Below the pieces are notes generated by a model. The model saw only the letters and a program-made list of their open reading frames with translations. It ran no database searches and was not told where the DNA came from. From Pectinatus brassicae (GTDB taxonomy: Bacteria; Bacillota; Negativicutes; Selenomonadales; Selenomonadaceae): a stretch of 64,000 nucleotides of DNA. Both the position numbers and the translations under genes were made by a program. Each line of letters starts with the position of its first letter. The stretch's first letter is position 1. The stretch spans positions 36,540 to 100,539 of the forward strand of contig NZ_JACHFH010000006.1 of the NCBI RefSeq assembly GCF_014201835.1, read 5' to 3'. Shown here in pieces: positions 16,761 through 26,228 of this stretch.

Positions 16761-17309
16761 TCAACGACTAGGTTCAATTAAACCATAATTGCCATCTTTA
16801 CGACGATAAACAACACTGACATCCTCAGATTTAGCATCACGGAATACAAAGAACTCATGATTGATTAAATTCATCTGCATAATGGCTTCCTGCACATCCA
16901 TCGGTTTAACCGCAAAACGTTTAGTTTTAACTACAGGATATTCATCATCGTCACTGCTGTCAATTTCTTCAGCAGCAGCTGCTGGAGCTGATACATCTGG
17001 ACGAAAATTACCATTACGGAAGCGTCTTGCCAATTTTGTTTTATGTTTGCGAATTTGTCGTTCCAATTTATCTATAACCAAATCTATAGAAGTATACATA
17101 TCCATAGTAGATTCTTCACCACGGAGCAACACGCCCTCAACAGGTACCGTAACTTCTACAATATGACGCCCTTTAGTAACAGTTAATAATACAGTTATCT
17201 CTCCTACGGTGTCAAAATATTTTGTGACCTTGCCGACCCTTTTTTCCACATAATCATGCAAAGCTGGAGTAATTTCGATATTTTTTCCTCGGATAATAAA
17301 TGTTGCCAT
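16761..17309 (-). CDS. hpf: Ribosome hibernation promoting factor, long form
   Basis: 182 residues. The N-terminal YfiA/HPF domain (about 1-100; MATFIIRGKNIEITPALHDYVEKR) has a basic tail (RQIRKHKTKLARRF). After an acidic linker comes the C-terminal dimerisation domain (about 125-182; VKTKRFAVKPMDVQEAIMQM, LINHEFFVFRDA, VVYRRKDGNYGLIEP). The two-domain form is the long HPF of Firmicutes, which joins 70S ribosomes into inactive 100S dimers in stationary phase. It is monocistronic between its own terminator and an AT-rich upstream region. Confidence 0.95.
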   Translation of the reverse strand: MATFIIRGKNIEITPALHDYVEKRVGKVTKYFDTVGEITVLLTVTKGRHIVEVTVPVEGVLLRGEESTMDMYTSIDLVIDKLERQIRKHKTKLARRFRNGNFRPDVSAPAAAAEEIDSSDDDEYPVVKTKRFAVKPMDVQEAIMQMNLINHEFFVFRDAKSEDVSVVYRRKDGNYGLIEPSR

Positions 17310-17557
17310 ATGTCTTCAACACCTTTCTTTGATTCTTGGAGCTTATATTATATATTCTCCAATAGAATTAAAAATCCTTTTAAAAGTATTATTTTTTGTT
17401 TATTTGTTTTATACCACTCCTCAATTATCGTTCAATATTGCAAAATAATCTAAATATTGACACTTTTTATGAAAAAACATATAATTTTATTAACAAAATC
17501 ACTGATAACTTATTATATTCTTTGCTATATTATTGCATTATAAAAGGATGGTGTCAA

Positions 17558-18079
17558 ATGCATTTTAATAAAAATTTTTTCAATATTCCTTTTCTGCAAT
17601 ATATCAAAACAAGAAAAATGCACATTGTTTTTATTCTTTTACTGTTGCTTATATTTTCTCTGCTCATTGGCAAAATCCATGCTGATAATATGCCAAAAAC
17701 ATTACCCATACCACCAGTTGCTACTGCGACAGTTGACCATACATATCATTTTGCAGCCCTGCCTGCACATTTGCATGATCCTTTCCATCTAGCGCAAAAT
17801 AACCTTATTACTAAAAAAACAGATGATAAAATCGCATCTACTGTCACTTCCCTCCCCGAAAAAACTATTTCTCCTATTAATACTGATATTCATCTTATTG
17901 GCATCATAACAAATAAAAATAAATCAATTGCTATTTTTGCCCAAAACAAGAAGGTCTTCTCTGTAAAAGTTGGTGAGCAGGTTTCCAATCTAACTGTAAT
18001 TGAAATAAGAAATGATTCCGTCATAACCAAAAACATTATAAATCATTTAGAAACGTGGCATATAAATGATTTCCAATAA
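17558..18079 (+). CDS. GspC/PilP-like inner-membrane protein next to secretin
   Basis: A 173-residue protein with a short cytoplasmic N-terminus, one membrane helix (about residues 24-42, IVFILLLLLIFSLLIG), a flexible periplasmic stretch and a C-terminal domain (about 115-170; IHLIGIITNKNKSIAIFAQ, KVGEQVSNLTVIEIRNDSVI) with the hydrophobic pattern of GspC homology-region/PilP folds. Such proteins link inner-membrane secretion or pilus machinery to the secretin. ATG at 17558 is used because AAAAGGA lies upstream; the open frame further upstream is AT-rich and lacks a ribosome site. The secretin follows 17 bases later. Identification rests on topology and neighbour, so it is tentative. Confidence 0.65.
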   Translation: MHFNKNFFNIPFLQYIKTRKMHIVFILLLLLIFSLLIGKIHADNMPKTLPIPPVATATVDHTYHFAALPAHLHDPFHLAQNNLITKKTDDKIASTVTSLPEKTISPINTDIHLIGIITNKNKSIAIFAQNKKVFSVKVGEQVSNLTVIEIRNDSVITKNIINHLETWHINDFQ

Positions 18080-18096
18080 ATTTTAAGGGGAAAATT

Positions 18097-19455
18097 ATGC
18101 GCTATAAAACTTTCATTATAAGCTTGATTACTGCTCTTTTTATCGTACCTGCTGTGCTTGTTGATGCCGCTTCAATTCATGCCTCTAATATTGATGTCCG
18201 CAATTTGTTAACTTCTTTAGCTGCCAGTGATAATATCAATATTCTGATAAATGATGATGTCACTGGCAATATATCAATTAATTTAAATGATATTTCTCCA
18301 CATGATGCAATTAAAACAATTGCCCAAATGAAAAATCTTATCTGCACTGAAGAAAACGGCATAATTTTTATTTGCAGCAAACAAAGCAATAATCAAAATT
18401 TTAATTCTCTTCATATTTTTAAAATCAAATATGCCGATTTAAAAATTTTAGCTGCTACCATAAAAATGTATATGCAGCAAAACGCTAATCCCCCAGCAGC
18501 AATAAAGGATAAAAACAATAATACTTCAGCTTCTACCAACATCACTATTGATGCTGACAATAATTCGCTGCTCTTTTACGGTACTGCCCAACAAGCAGCT
18601 GCTTTAAAAGTTTTTATTAATAAAATAGATATACCTTGCAAGCAGGTAATGCTTGAAGCAAAAGTCATCGCCATACAAAAAGATGCTACAAAAAACCTTG
18701 GTATTGAATGGAATTGGTCGGAATTGCCGCAATATCCGCAAATCAGTGAATCCTATCAAACTATTGAGCACTCTGTTGTAAACAGTGCCGGCAATTATCA
18801 GACTATCAGTGAAAATATCCCTCACAATACAGTAACACGCACTTTTAATGGTTCGAGCAATATTCCTGGCATAATCCAATTCGGCAAAGGCCCTGAGGGT
18901 GTCCCTTTCGAATTTTATTACGGTGCTAAAATAAATGCTCTAGTAACTGATGGTAAAGCCTCTGTTCTCGCCAAACCCAACATAATTGCCCAAAACAATC
19001 ACGAAGCTGTTATAAATATCGGCGGCAGCGTGCCTATCCCTAAATTAAGCACTACCGATTCTACTACCACCACCTCATATGAATATCATGAAACCGGTAT
19101 TATACTACGCTATACCCCACGCATAAATAATGATAAATATATAACTGCTTCTATTCATACTGAAGTCAGCAGTCCTATTTACGTTGCTGATTTAAAAGCC
19201 TATCGTTTCCAAACCCGTTCAGCTGATACTGTAGTCCGTCTTAAAGATGGTGAAACAATGGTTATTGGAGGTCTTATAGACACTGAAGAGGCAAAAAGCA
19301 TGAGTAAAATTCCTTTTTTGGGTGACCTGCCAATTATAGGTAATTTTTTCCGCAATATCAAAAATTCTAAAACTCAAAGTGAAATAGTTATTTTTCTTAC
19401 AGCCCATATTAAAAAACCACCTTCTGCCACAAATCAGGTAGTATCTGAGGACTAA
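18097..19455 (+). CDS. Secretin (GspD/PilQ family outer-membrane pore)
   Basis: A 452-residue exported protein with signal peptide (to about residue 24), an N-terminal STN-like domain (about 25-100; NIDVRNLLTSLAASDNINIL), one N1/N3-type domain (LHIFKIKYADLKILAATI), and the secretin beta-barrel domain (about 190-440) with VMLEAKVIAIQKD, ASVLAKPNIIAQNN, INIGGSVPIP, TGIILRYTPRI, RLKDGETMVIGGLI and the hallmark KIPFLGDLPIIGNFFR. It should form an outer-membrane multimer, evidence that the cell has an outer membrane. Only the preceding GspC/PilP-like gene is nearby; ATPases, pseudopilins and a pilotin are not in the window. It could serve type II secretion or type IV pili; it is short for either. 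Confidence 0.9.
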   Translation: MRYKTFIISLITALFIVPAVLVDAASIHASNIDVRNLLTSLAASDNINILINDDVTGNISINLNDISPHDAIKTIAQMKNLICTEENGIIFICSKQSNNQNFNSLHIFKIKYADLKILAATIKMYMQQNANPPAAIKDKNNNTSASTNITIDADNNSLLFYGTAQQAAALKVFINKIDIPCKQVMLEAKVIAIQKDATKNLGIEWNWSELPQYPQISESYQTIEHSVVNSAGNYQTISENIPHNTVTRTFNGSSNIPGIIQFGKGPEGVPFEFYYGAKINALVTDGKASVLAKPNIIAQNNHEAVINIGGSVPIPKLSTTDSTTTTSYEYHETGIILRYTPRINNDKYITASIHTEVSSPIYVADLKAYRFQTRSADTVVRLKDGETMVIGGLIDTEEAKSMSKIPFLGDLPIIGNFFRNIKNSKTQSEIVIFLTAHIKKPPSATNQVVSED

Positions 19456-19584
19456 AATTTTTCCAATTTATTTTATGAATCTAAGTCAGTTTTCACTTTA
19501 TCTTAAAGTAAATTTAGTGTAAGATAGTAATATATCAAAATAAGTTGTTCTATTATTTCCTTGTATAAACTAGGAGTGATAATA

Positions 19585-20217
19585 ATGAATCTAATTGTTG
19601 ATATGCCAGCCCTGCAATTAATTTTACTGGCTATCATTTTCTTATCAATAATGATTGAAATAAAAACTGGTGGATTAGGTATTGGTGCTCTATTAGGTTT
19701 AGTGGCAGCTGCTGTATTTTGGGGCAGTAGCTATGTAAACGGTTTAGTAAGTATTTACCAAATTGCCTTATTTTTAGGTGGCATACTACTAATAGTTATT
19801 GAGTTAATCACACCAGCCACCGGTATACTGGCAGCTATCGGCATTTTTCTAATGCTGTACAGTATGGTTTTAGCTCTTGGTGGTAACATTAGTGCTATTT
19901 ACATGCTTTTAGGTGCCTTAATTATCGCTGTGATTATCTTTATTATTATCGTAAAACATTTACCTTCGAGCAGATTATGGAAAAAAGTTGTTTTACAGAA
20001 TTCTTCTACCTCTGAACAAGGTTATATAAGCAGTACCAATCAATCATCTTTACTACAGCGTGAAGGTATTGTTCTAACAGAGCTTCATCCTGCTGGTACA
20101 ATATTGGTTGACGGACAGCCTATTGATGTTGTTTCTGAAGGCGTCTATATAAATAAAGGCGCATCTGTTCGTATAATAAAGATTGATGGCAGTCGAATCA
20201 TCGTAAGAAAAATATAA
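19585..20217 (+). CDS. NfeD-family membrane protein (short form)
   Basis: A 210-residue protein with four to five hydrophobic segments (within residues 10-140) and a C-terminal OB-fold NfeD domain (about 150-210; [40 protein letters not shown]). There is no ClpP-like protease domain, so it is the short NfeD1b type. Such proteins are paired with flotillin-like FloA/SPFH proteins in membrane microdomains; floA follows 17 bases later. The ATG at 19585 has AGGAG 8 bases upstream and is preferred to the in-frame TTG at 19561. Confidence 0.88.
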   Translation: MNLIVDMPALQLILLAIIFLSIMIEIKTGGLGIGALLGLVAAAVFWGSSYVNGLVSIYQIALFLGGILLIVIELITPATGILAAIGIFLMLYSMVLALGGNISAIYMLLGALIIAVIIFIIIVKHLPSSRLWKKVVLQNSSTSEQGYISSTNQSSLLQREGIVLTELHPAGTILVDGQPIDVVSEGVYINKGASVRIIKIDGSRIIVRKI

Positions 20218-20234
20218 ATTTTGGAGGTTACATT

Positions 20235-21227
20235 ATGGAATTATTACTAGGCTCAGGTTTCTTACTTGTCATAATTATTGTTGCGGTTATGATGTTTTTA
20301 TATTTTGTTCCATTAGGATTATGGATTTCAGCACTAGCTGCCAATGTTTCGGTTGGTATTTTTAATTTAGTTGGTATGCGCATGCGCCGTGTAGTGCCGC
20401 AAAAAATAATTTTGCCACTTATAAAAGCCAACAAAGCCGGCCTTACCGTCAATTCTAACCAGCTTGAAGCTCATTATCTAGCTGGTGGTAACGTTGACAA
20501 AGTGGTTGATGCTTTAATTGCTTCACAACGTGCACAAATCACCTTACCGTTTGAACGAGCAGCAGCTATTGACCTCGCCGGACGAGATGTTCTTGAAGCA
20601 GTTCAAATGAGTGTAAATCCTAAAGTTATTGAAACTCCTGTTGTTTCAGCAGTTGCCCAAAATGGTATTGAATTAAAAATCAAAGCCCGTGTAACAGTTC
20701 GTGCTAATATTGATAGGTTAGTCGGTGGTGCCGGTGAACCAACAATCATTGCTCGTGTTGGTGAAGGAATTGTAACAACTGTCGGTTCATCAATCAGCCA
20801 TTCAGATGTACTGGCTAATCCTGATGATATTTCTAAAACCGTTTTAGGCAAAGGTCTTGACGCGGGTACTGCTTTTGAGATATTATCTATTGATATTGCC
20901 GATATTGATGTAGGCAGAAACATTGGTGCTCAATTGCAAACCGATCAGGCTGATGCTGACAAACGCATTGCACAAGCCAAAGCTGAGGAAAGACGAGCCA
21001 TGGCTGTTGCCAAAGAACAGGAAATGAAAGCATATACCCAGGAAATGCAGGCACGTGTAGTTGAAGCTGAATCAGAAGTACCACATGCATTGGCTGCTGC
21101 TTTGCGCGAAGGTAAATTAGGCGTAATGGATTATTATAACCTAAATAACATCAACGCTGACACCAAAATGCGTGAAACCATTGGTTCAACTGGTGAAAGT
21201 AATACTCCACCAAAAACGGTAAAATAA
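20235..21227 (+). CDS. floA: Flotillin-like protein FloA
   Basis: 330 residues. An N-terminal membrane hairpin (about 4-30), SPFH/band-7-like domain ([31 protein letters not shown]) and a C-terminal coiled region rich in Ala, Glu and Lys ([20 protein letters not shown]), ending in family-typical [11 protein letters not shown]. FloA scaffolds ordered membrane domains in Firmicutes. It has GGAGG upstream, lies in one unit with the NfeD gene and is followed 1 base later by a small membrane-anchored unknown. Confidence 0.95.
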   Translation: MELLLGSGFLLVIIIVAVMMFLYFVPLGLWISALAANVSVGIFNLVGMRMRRVVPQKIILPLIKANKAGLTVNSNQLEAHYLAGGNVDKVVDALIASQRAQITLPFERAAAIDLAGRDVLEAVQMSVNPKVIETPVVSAVAQNGIELKIKARVTVRANIDRLVGGAGEPTIIARVGEGIVTTVGSSISHSDVLANPDDISKTVLGKGLDAGTAFEILSIDIADIDVGRNIGAQLQTDQADADKRIAQAKAEERRAMAVAKEQEMKAYTQEMQARVVEAESEVPHALAAALREGKLGVMDYYNLNNINADTKMRETIGSTGESNTPPKTVK

Positions 21228-21228
21228 T

Positions 21229-21720
21229 ATGGATACATTTATAATTATTGCTGCTCTAGCCTTATTTATTATCAGTTCGCTAGGTAACAGCAAAAAAAAT
21301 CAGTCCTCAAAAAAACGTCTGCCCCCCATTAAAAATCCTGCACCACAAAGTACTTCCAACCACAAAAAGACTTATGATTATATGCTTAATAAAAATTCCG
21401 CTCCAAAAACTAAAAAAATTCCTGATATCATTACAGAAGAAAAATCAACAGAATCTTCACGAGTCTTCACTACCAAAAATACAGATGCAAAAACGCCTAT
21501 GGCCCTTTCCACATCTGTATCATTTAATTCTTCAACACTCGCTTCACCTGCTGACACTTTAACAGAAACTATTTCTACAGCAGCAAAGCAGCAAAATCTT
21601 TCTATTGATATCCATCGTCAGGCAGTTTTACAGGCTATTACCTACGCTGAAGTACTAAGTCCGCCAAAATCATTAAAGTATTTGACGCGATTTGGTATAA
21701 AGAGATTTCCTATGAAATAA
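21229..21720 (+). CDS. Hypothetical membrane-anchored protein downstream of floA
   Basis: 163 residues; I do not recognise it. An N-terminal hydrophobic helix (about 3-18) is followed by a Lys/Ser/Thr-rich, low-complexity, probably disordered stretch, and a short conserved-looking C-terminal helix (about 125-163; IDIHRQAVLQAITYAEVL, SPPKSLKYL). The start lies 1 base after the floA stop, so it is probably translated from the same message and may be an accessory of the FloA/NfeD membrane domain; that is inference from position only. Confidence 0.7.
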   Translation: MDTFIIIAALALFIISSLGNSKKNQSSKKRLPPIKNPAPQSTSNHKKTYDYMLNKNSAPKTKKIPDIITEEKSTESSRVFTTKNTDAKTPMALSTSVSFNSSTLASPADTLTETISTAAKQQNLSIDIHRQAVLQAITYAEVLSPPKSLKYLTRFGIKRFPMK

Positions 21721-21903
21721 TTTATTTTGCGCTGGTTTCACCTTTTTTACTAACAACTACCAGTCTTATTAACAGTATTTTTATAAATTACTCCTCATAG
21801 CTAGCAAATCATTTTCACAAAACCTGCCTATAATCTATAAAATATCTTCTTGTGGGAAAAATCAATTTTCCTGCAAACAGTTGACATTAACAAGGGTGTA
21901 TTT

Positions 21904-23040
21904 ATGATTACAATTTCTACAGACAAGTTAAAACCTGGTATGATAACATGCCAGAGTATTTATGACAGCAGCGGTCTTTTCTTGCTGCGCCGCGGTACAA
22001 AACTCACATCATTTTATATAAGAAAAATTATTGAAGCAGACATAAAAGAAATCACTGTCTTATCAACCAATATTTACAAAAACATTGAATTACCAAACGA
22101 TGTTGTTTTTGAAACGACTCGTTCTAAAACTATACAAAGTTTATCTACTACCTTTGATATTCTTGAAGAAAAGGGTGTTCTTATAATAGATAAAATACAA
22201 AGCTGTATTATTTCTATTATCAAGGATCTTATGCGCAATAAGTCTAATTTAGTTCAAATTAATGATATCAGCACCTATGATAATTACACATTAGTTCATT
22301 CGGTCAATGTTGCTGTTTTATCATCACTAATTGGAGTTATATACAATTTATCTCCTAAAGATTTAGAGGAACTTACATTAGGTGCCTTGCTGCATGATAT
22401 TGGAAAAATATTTATTCCGCTTGATATTTTAAACAAACCCTCCACTTTATCCGATGATGAATTTGATAATATAAAAAAACATCCTGTCTATTCTATGCAA
22501 AAATTACGTGATGCCAGTTCATTCAGCCAAAGTATAATTGAAATTGCCGCCCAGCATCATGAACGCATTGACGGCAAAGGCTACCCTAATAATTTAGCCA
22601 GTAATGATATTAGTTTTTTTGCTAAAATTGTTGCTATTGCTGATGTTTATGATGCTCTTACCAGTATTCGTCCTTATAAAAAAGCCTATAAGCCCCATAT
22701 TGCCTATACTATAATGATGTTCCATTCAGAAGGGCAGTTCGATGTAAACATATTGAAAAAATTCTTTGCCTATGTTGCTCTTTACCCTAACGGCACTATT
22801 GTTAAAACAAATTTAGGTGCAGCTATCGTCAAAGAATCACTGCAGGGACAGGTAACAAACCCAATTATATTTATCTTTACGGACAAACATCACCAATTGT
22901 TATCAAATCCATTATTAGTTGATTTAGCCAAAAATTCCAGCTGCTACATTGAATCAGTCCTTGATGACAATGAAATATTATTTTTAATCGAACAACTTCA
23001 TTTTGACCCCGTGTCATTATTAGATACCGGCATTCACTAA
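21904..23040 (+). CDS. HD-GYP domain protein (probable cyclic-di-GMP phosphodiesterase)
   Basis: A 378-residue cytoplasmic protein. An N-terminal region (about 1-110) precedes the HD-GYP domain (about 125-300) with metal ligands in LLHDIGKIFIP, the HHERIDGKGYP signature, and IVAIADVYDALTSIRPYKKA. HD-GYP enzymes hydrolyse c-di-GMP; no receiver or membrane sensor domain is fused, and a C-terminal 75 residues are unassigned. ATG at 21904 is chosen over an in-frame upstream extension because AAGGG lies just before it. It stands alone before a terminator. Its target process is unknown. Confidence 0.9.
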   Translation: MITISTDKLKPGMITCQSIYDSSGLFLLRRGTKLTSFYIRKIIEADIKEITVLSTNIYKNIELPNDVVFETTRSKTIQSLSTTFDILEEKGVLIIDKIQSCIISIIKDLMRNKSNLVQINDISTYDNYTLVHSVNVAVLSSLIGVIYNLSPKDLEELTLGALLHDIGKIFIPLDILNKPSTLSDDEFDNIKKHPVYSMQKLRDASSFSQSIIEIAAQHHERIDGKGYPNNLASNDISFFAKIVAIADVYDALTSIRPYKKAYKPHIAYTIMMFHSEGQFDVNILKKFFAYVALYPNGTIVKTNLGAAIVKESLQGQVTNPIIFIFTDKHHQLLSNPLLVDLAKNSSCYIESVLDDNEILFLIEQLHFDPVSLLDTGIH

Positions 23041-23085
23041 AAAATGAGGCTGACGCATGTTATGATATGCGCCAGCCTCATTTTT
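23041..23085. terminator. Bidirectional intrinsic terminator
   Basis: A long stem (AAAATGAGGCTGACGCAT with its near-complement, one mismatch) between the HD-GYP stop and the convergent hexapeptide-repeat gene. Confidence 0.88.
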
Positions 23086-23637
23086 TTAAACTATTTTCCC
23101 ACCATGATACTGTTCACCATCAGCATCCGGCATTATTTTATATCCCAGAGTCCATTCAGCTTTATATTTTATTGCCTGTGAATGAATACTTTCCAATGAT
23201 TTATCATCCAGTGTTTTCACCACTTTTGCTGGAGACCCCAAAACTAATGAATTAGGTGGAATAACTGTATTTTTAGTAACAAGTGCGCCTGCTCCAACAA
23301 TTGAGCCCTTACCAATAACTGCACCATCAAGCACTGTTGCACTCATGCCAATAAGACAATGCTCCTCAACAGTACAGGCATGAAGAACTGCACTATGCCC
23401 TACAGTAACGTAATCACCTAAGACACATGGTAAATTATCAGCTACATGCAATACTGCATTATCCTGTATGTTAGTATATTTGCCAATTTTTACTGGAGCC
23501 ACATCGCCTCGCACTGTAGCATTAAACCATACACTGCTGTATTCGCCTATTTCCACATCGCCGACAACACAGGCTTCTTCAAATACATAAGCTTTTTTAT
23601 CTATGACTGGATTTACTCCACCAAAATCTCTAATCAT
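23086..23637 (-). CDS. Gamma-carbonic anhydrase-like hexapeptide-repeat protein
   Basis: A 183-residue left-handed beta-helix protein of the YrdA/PaaY/CaiE group. Hexapeptide turns run from about residue 20 to 140 (VVGDVEIGEYSSVWFNATV, VRGDVAPVKIGKYTNIQD), with the histidines expected to bind metal (AVLHVAD, VGHSAVLHAC). Members are carbonic anhydrase homologues, many without proven activity. It is monocistronic with no informative neighbours, so the substrate is open. Confidence 0.88.
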   Translation of the reverse strand: MIRDFGGVNPVIDKKAYVFEEACVVGDVEIGEYSSVWFNATVRGDVAPVKIGKYTNIQDNAVLHVADNLPCVLGDYVTVGHSAVLHACTVEEHCLIGMSATVLDGAVIGKGSIVGAGALVTKNTVIPPNSLVLGSPAKVVKTLDDKSLESIHSQAIKYKAEWTLGYKIMPDADGEQYHGGKIV

Positions 23638-23713
23638 TCTAATACCTACTTTCTTAAAAATTATTCTTTATATAATATTACCATATCCAGGAAATTTTAT
23701 CAGTTCCCTATTT

Positions 23714-24547
23714 TTAATATTTATAATTATTTCGCATAAGTTTTATTTCTTCAAAATATCCATCATGTTCGTTTGGCGTTTCTAATATAAACGGCAAATC
23801 ACGTAATTGCGGATGATTTATCACATTGACCAAAGCTGTAAGCCCAATATTTCCCTGCCCAATTTTTTCATGTCTGTCCTTATGTGAGCCAAAAACATTC
23901 TTGCTATCATTTAAATGAACTGCTTTTAACCTGTCAATTCCAATTATATTATTAAATTCTTTAAGCACGTCATCAAGATTATTAATTATATCGTACCCGC
24001 CATCGAATATATGGCAAGTATCAAGACATACACCAATTTTATCTTTAAGTTCCACCTTTTGGATAATTGCCTCTAATTCTTCAAAAGTACGACCAATCTC
24101 TGTTCCTTTACCTGCCATTGTTTCCAATAAGACTATTGTATTTTGTTTTACATTCAATGCCGTATTAAGACAGTCAGCTATAAGCTCTATACCTTTTTCT
24201 GCTCCTTGTCCCACATGACTGCCTGGATGAAAGTTATAATAATTTCCTGGCAGATATTCCATGCGCTGCAAATCATCTGCCATGGCCTCTTTAGCGAATT
24301 GACGTACATTTTCTTTATCTGAGGCTGCATTTAAAGTATATGGTGCATGAGCTACAAGTTTGCCAATATTATTTTCCTGACATATCTTCTTAAATTTTTC
24401 AATATCTTCAATATCGATATCTTTCGCCTTGCCACCGCGGGGATTACGTGTAAAAAAAGCAAATACATTAGCATTTAGGCTGATAGCTTCCTCTCCCATC
24501 GCTGCAAAGCCTCCAGCTGACGATATATGATTACCTATATTTAACAT
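23714..24547 (-). CDS. nfo: Deoxyribonuclease IV (endonuclease IV)
   Basis: A 277-residue AP endonuclease of the Nfo family, which incises DNA at abasic sites using three zinc ions. Typical stretches are [88 protein letters not shown] and PFILETPN, which supply the metal ligands. It has its own AT-rich upstream region, opposite the moaC promoter. Confidence 0.95.
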   Translation of the reverse strand: MLNIGNHISSAGGFAAMGEEAISLNANVFAFFTRNPRGGKAKDIDIEDIEKFKKICQENNIGKLVAHAPYTLNAASDKENVRQFAKEAMADDLQRMEYLPGNYYNFHPGSHVGQGAEKGIELIADCLNTALNVKQNTIVLLETMAGKGTEIGRTFEELEAIIQKVELKDKIGVCLDTCHIFDGGYDIINNLDDVLKEFNNIIGIDRLKAVHLNDSKNVFGSHKDRHEKIGQGNIGLTALVNVINHPQLRDLPFILETPNEHDGYFEEIKLMRNNYKY

Positions 24548-24626
24548 TTATTCACCTCTTATTAAATCTTATTATAGCTAATTTTTTTTCTTACAGCAAT
24601 TTCTTCCTTATTCATCTTTTTACAAA

Positions 24627-24677
24627 TTTACATTACTGCCAAAAAATGATATCATAAATGAGACAGTTTGTGTCTCA
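24627..24677 (+). promoter_or_regulatory. moaC promoter with overlapping TGAGACA/TGTCTCA dyad
   Basis: TTTACA (24627-24632), 17-base spacer and TATCAT (24650-24655) make a sigma-70-type promoter. Four bases on, TGAGACA (24659-24665), GTTTG and TGTCTCA (24671-24677) form a perfect inverted repeat over the start point. Related dyads overlap the promoters at 38394-38430 and 46222-46258, both in front of operons that use or make molybdenum cofactor. Confidence 0.75.
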
Positions 24678-24724
24678 AATTAATATTTTTATTAATTTGC
24701 AATCTATATTAATTGGTGATTTCT

Positions 24725-25207
24725 ATGAATAAACTTTCACATTTTGACGAAAATGGACAAGCCATTATGGTCGATGTCAGTAATAAACCTCTTACCGCCC
24801 GCACTGCTATCGCTGAAGGACGTATCTATGTAAATCAGGAAATATTTGCTGCTATAGAAAAAGGCACATCTAAAAAAGGTGATATATTGGGAACAGCACG
24901 CCTTGCTGGCATCATGGCGGCAAAAAAGACCAGTGAAATAATTCCCTTATGCCATCCTATTTTTATCAGCAAAATTTCCATTTCCTTCAAGTTAGAATCT
25001 AAAACGTGTTCCGTATATACCAGTGCTGAAACTAAAACAACCGGACAAACCGGCATTGAGATGGAAGCTTTACATGCCGTGACAGCAGTACTATTAACTA
25101 TTTATGATATGTGTAAGGCAATAGACCACACTATGAAAATAAGTGATATTCGATTGATTCATAAAACAGGCGGCAAGAGCGGCACATACAATATAGGAGA
25201 TAAATAA
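24725..25207 (+). CDS. moaC: Cyclic pyranopterin monophosphate synthase MoaC
   Basis: A 160-residue, full-length MoaC with [61 protein letters not shown] and the C-terminal [12 protein letters not shown], all family hallmarks. Acting after MoaA, it makes cyclic pyranopterin monophosphate for molybdopterin. ATG at 24725 is used, with GGTGAT 5 bases upstream. It heads moaC-MOSC-mogA; its partner moaA is in the separate operon ending at 38442, so the pathway is split across two units of the same island. Confidence 0.95.
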   Translation: MNKLSHFDENGQAIMVDVSNKPLTARTAIAEGRIYVNQEIFAAIEKGTSKKGDILGTARLAGIMAAKKTSEIIPLCHPIFISKISISFKLESKTCSVYTSAETKTTGQTGIEMEALHAVTAVLLTIYDMCKAIDHTMKISDIRLIHKTGGKSGTYNIGDK

Positions 25208-25645
25208 ATGGCAGAAATAACAGCAATCTGTATCAGCAAAAAACGTGGTACAGTAAAAAATCCCATTCCCCAAGGAACAATAATAACCAATTTTGGCTTG
25301 GAAAACGATGCCCATGCTGGTGACTGGCATAGACAGATCAGTCTGCTGCCAATAGAAGCTGTAGAAAAATTTTCGCAGGAATATAATTTACAGCTTACTC
25401 CCGGTGTTTTCGGTGAAAACCTGCTTATTCGCGGTATTGATTTAAAACAACTGCCTATTGGTACAAAACTACAATGTACAAATGGTATTTTACTGGAAAT
25501 AACCCAAATCGGCAAAAAATGTCATTCCGGCTGTGAAATCCAGGAATTAACAGGTAAATGTATTATGCCCCATGAGGGTGTATTCGCTAAAGTTTTACAT
25601 GGCGGCATAATAAAAGCAAACGACAATATTAATATTATAAGTTAA
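25208..25645 (+). CDS. MOSC-domain protein
   Basis: A stand-alone 145-residue MOSC domain (ITAICISKKRGTVKNPI, HAGDWHRQISLLPIEA, PGVFGENLLIRGIDL, IGKKCHSGCEI). MOSC domains bind molybdenum cofactor or transfer sulfur; single-domain forms are common next to moaC/mogA in Firmicutes and may add the terminal sulfido ligand of xanthine-dehydrogenase-type enzymes. The Cys in KCHSGC is the likely sulfur carrier. ATG directly follows the moaC stop, so it is co-translated. Confidence 0.9.
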   Translation: MAEITAICISKKRGTVKNPIPQGTIITNFGLENDAHAGDWHRQISLLPIEAVEKFSQEYNLQLTPGVFGENLLIRGIDLKQLPIGTKLQCTNGILLEITQIGKKCHSGCEIQELTGKCIMPHEGVFAKVLHGGIIKANDNINIIS

Positions 25646-25665
25646 TTAATAAGGAATTTGATATT

Positions 25666-26154
25666 ATGTTTAAAACAGCTATTTTAACTGCCAGTGATAA
25701 AGCTTCCCAGGGTCTTAGAGAAGATTTAAGCGGTAAAATGATTAAAGAAATACTGTCCAATACTCAGTACAAAATTAGTAATTATACTATTTTATCTGAT
25801 GATAAAGATATTTTAATTAATCATCTCAACAAACTATGTTCTACCGATATTGCACTCATTCTTACAACTGGCGGCACGGGATTTTCTCCGCGTGATAATA
25901 TGCCCGAAGCTACGTGTCAGGTAATTGATAAAGAAGTCCCTGGCATTCCTGAGGCAATGCGCGCCTACAGTTTAAAAATAACACCACGTGCTATGCTGAG
26001 TCGTGCCGTTGCTGGTATAAAAAACCAGACTCTTATTATCAATCTGCCTGGCAGTCCCAAGGCTGTGAATGAATGTCTTACCTATATTCTGCCAACCCTT
26101 GACCATGGATTGAAGATAATGCTCGGCAACACCGATGAATGTGCCCGTATTTAA
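25666..26154 (+). CDS. MogA/MoaB-family molybdopterin adenylyltransferase
   Basis: 162 residues with the MoCF-binding fold: AILTASDKASQG at the N-terminus, LTTGGTGFSPRDNMPEAT for molybdopterin binding, LSRAVAGIKNQTLIINLPGSPKAVNE toward the end. It adenylates molybdopterin before metal insertion by MoeA. MogA and MoaB differ little and the name cannot be fixed from sequence alone. Last gene of the moaC unit, followed by a terminator. Confidence 0.92.
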   Translation: MFKTAILTASDKASQGLREDLSGKMIKEILSNTQYKISNYTILSDDKDILINHLNKLCSTDIALILTTGGTGFSPRDNMPEATCQVIDKEVPGIPEAMRAYSLKITPRAMLSRAVAGIKNQTLIINLPGSPKAVNECLTYILPTLDHGLKIMLGNTDECARI

Positions 26155-26179
26155 ACACTCCTCCCATATTTATTTATGA

Positions 26180-26215
26180 AAAAGGACCATACTTTTATTA
26201 TTGAGTATGGTCCTT
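26180..26215. terminator. Bidirectional intrinsic terminator
   Basis: A 12-bp perfect stem (AAAGGACCATAC and its complement) between the convergent mogA-type and xdhC-type genes. Confidence 0.88.
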
Positions 26216-26228
26216 TCATTGTATTTAT

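Noticed and set aside
17396..17557. N-terminal extension of the GspC-like protein
   Set aside because: The upstream codons are very AT-rich with no ribosome site; the ATG at 17558 gives the usual short tail plus membrane helix.
24656..24724. Molybdenum-cofactor riboswitch before moaC
   Set aside because: Only about 70 bases with a single dyad; none of the multi-stem Moco RNA structure can be found.
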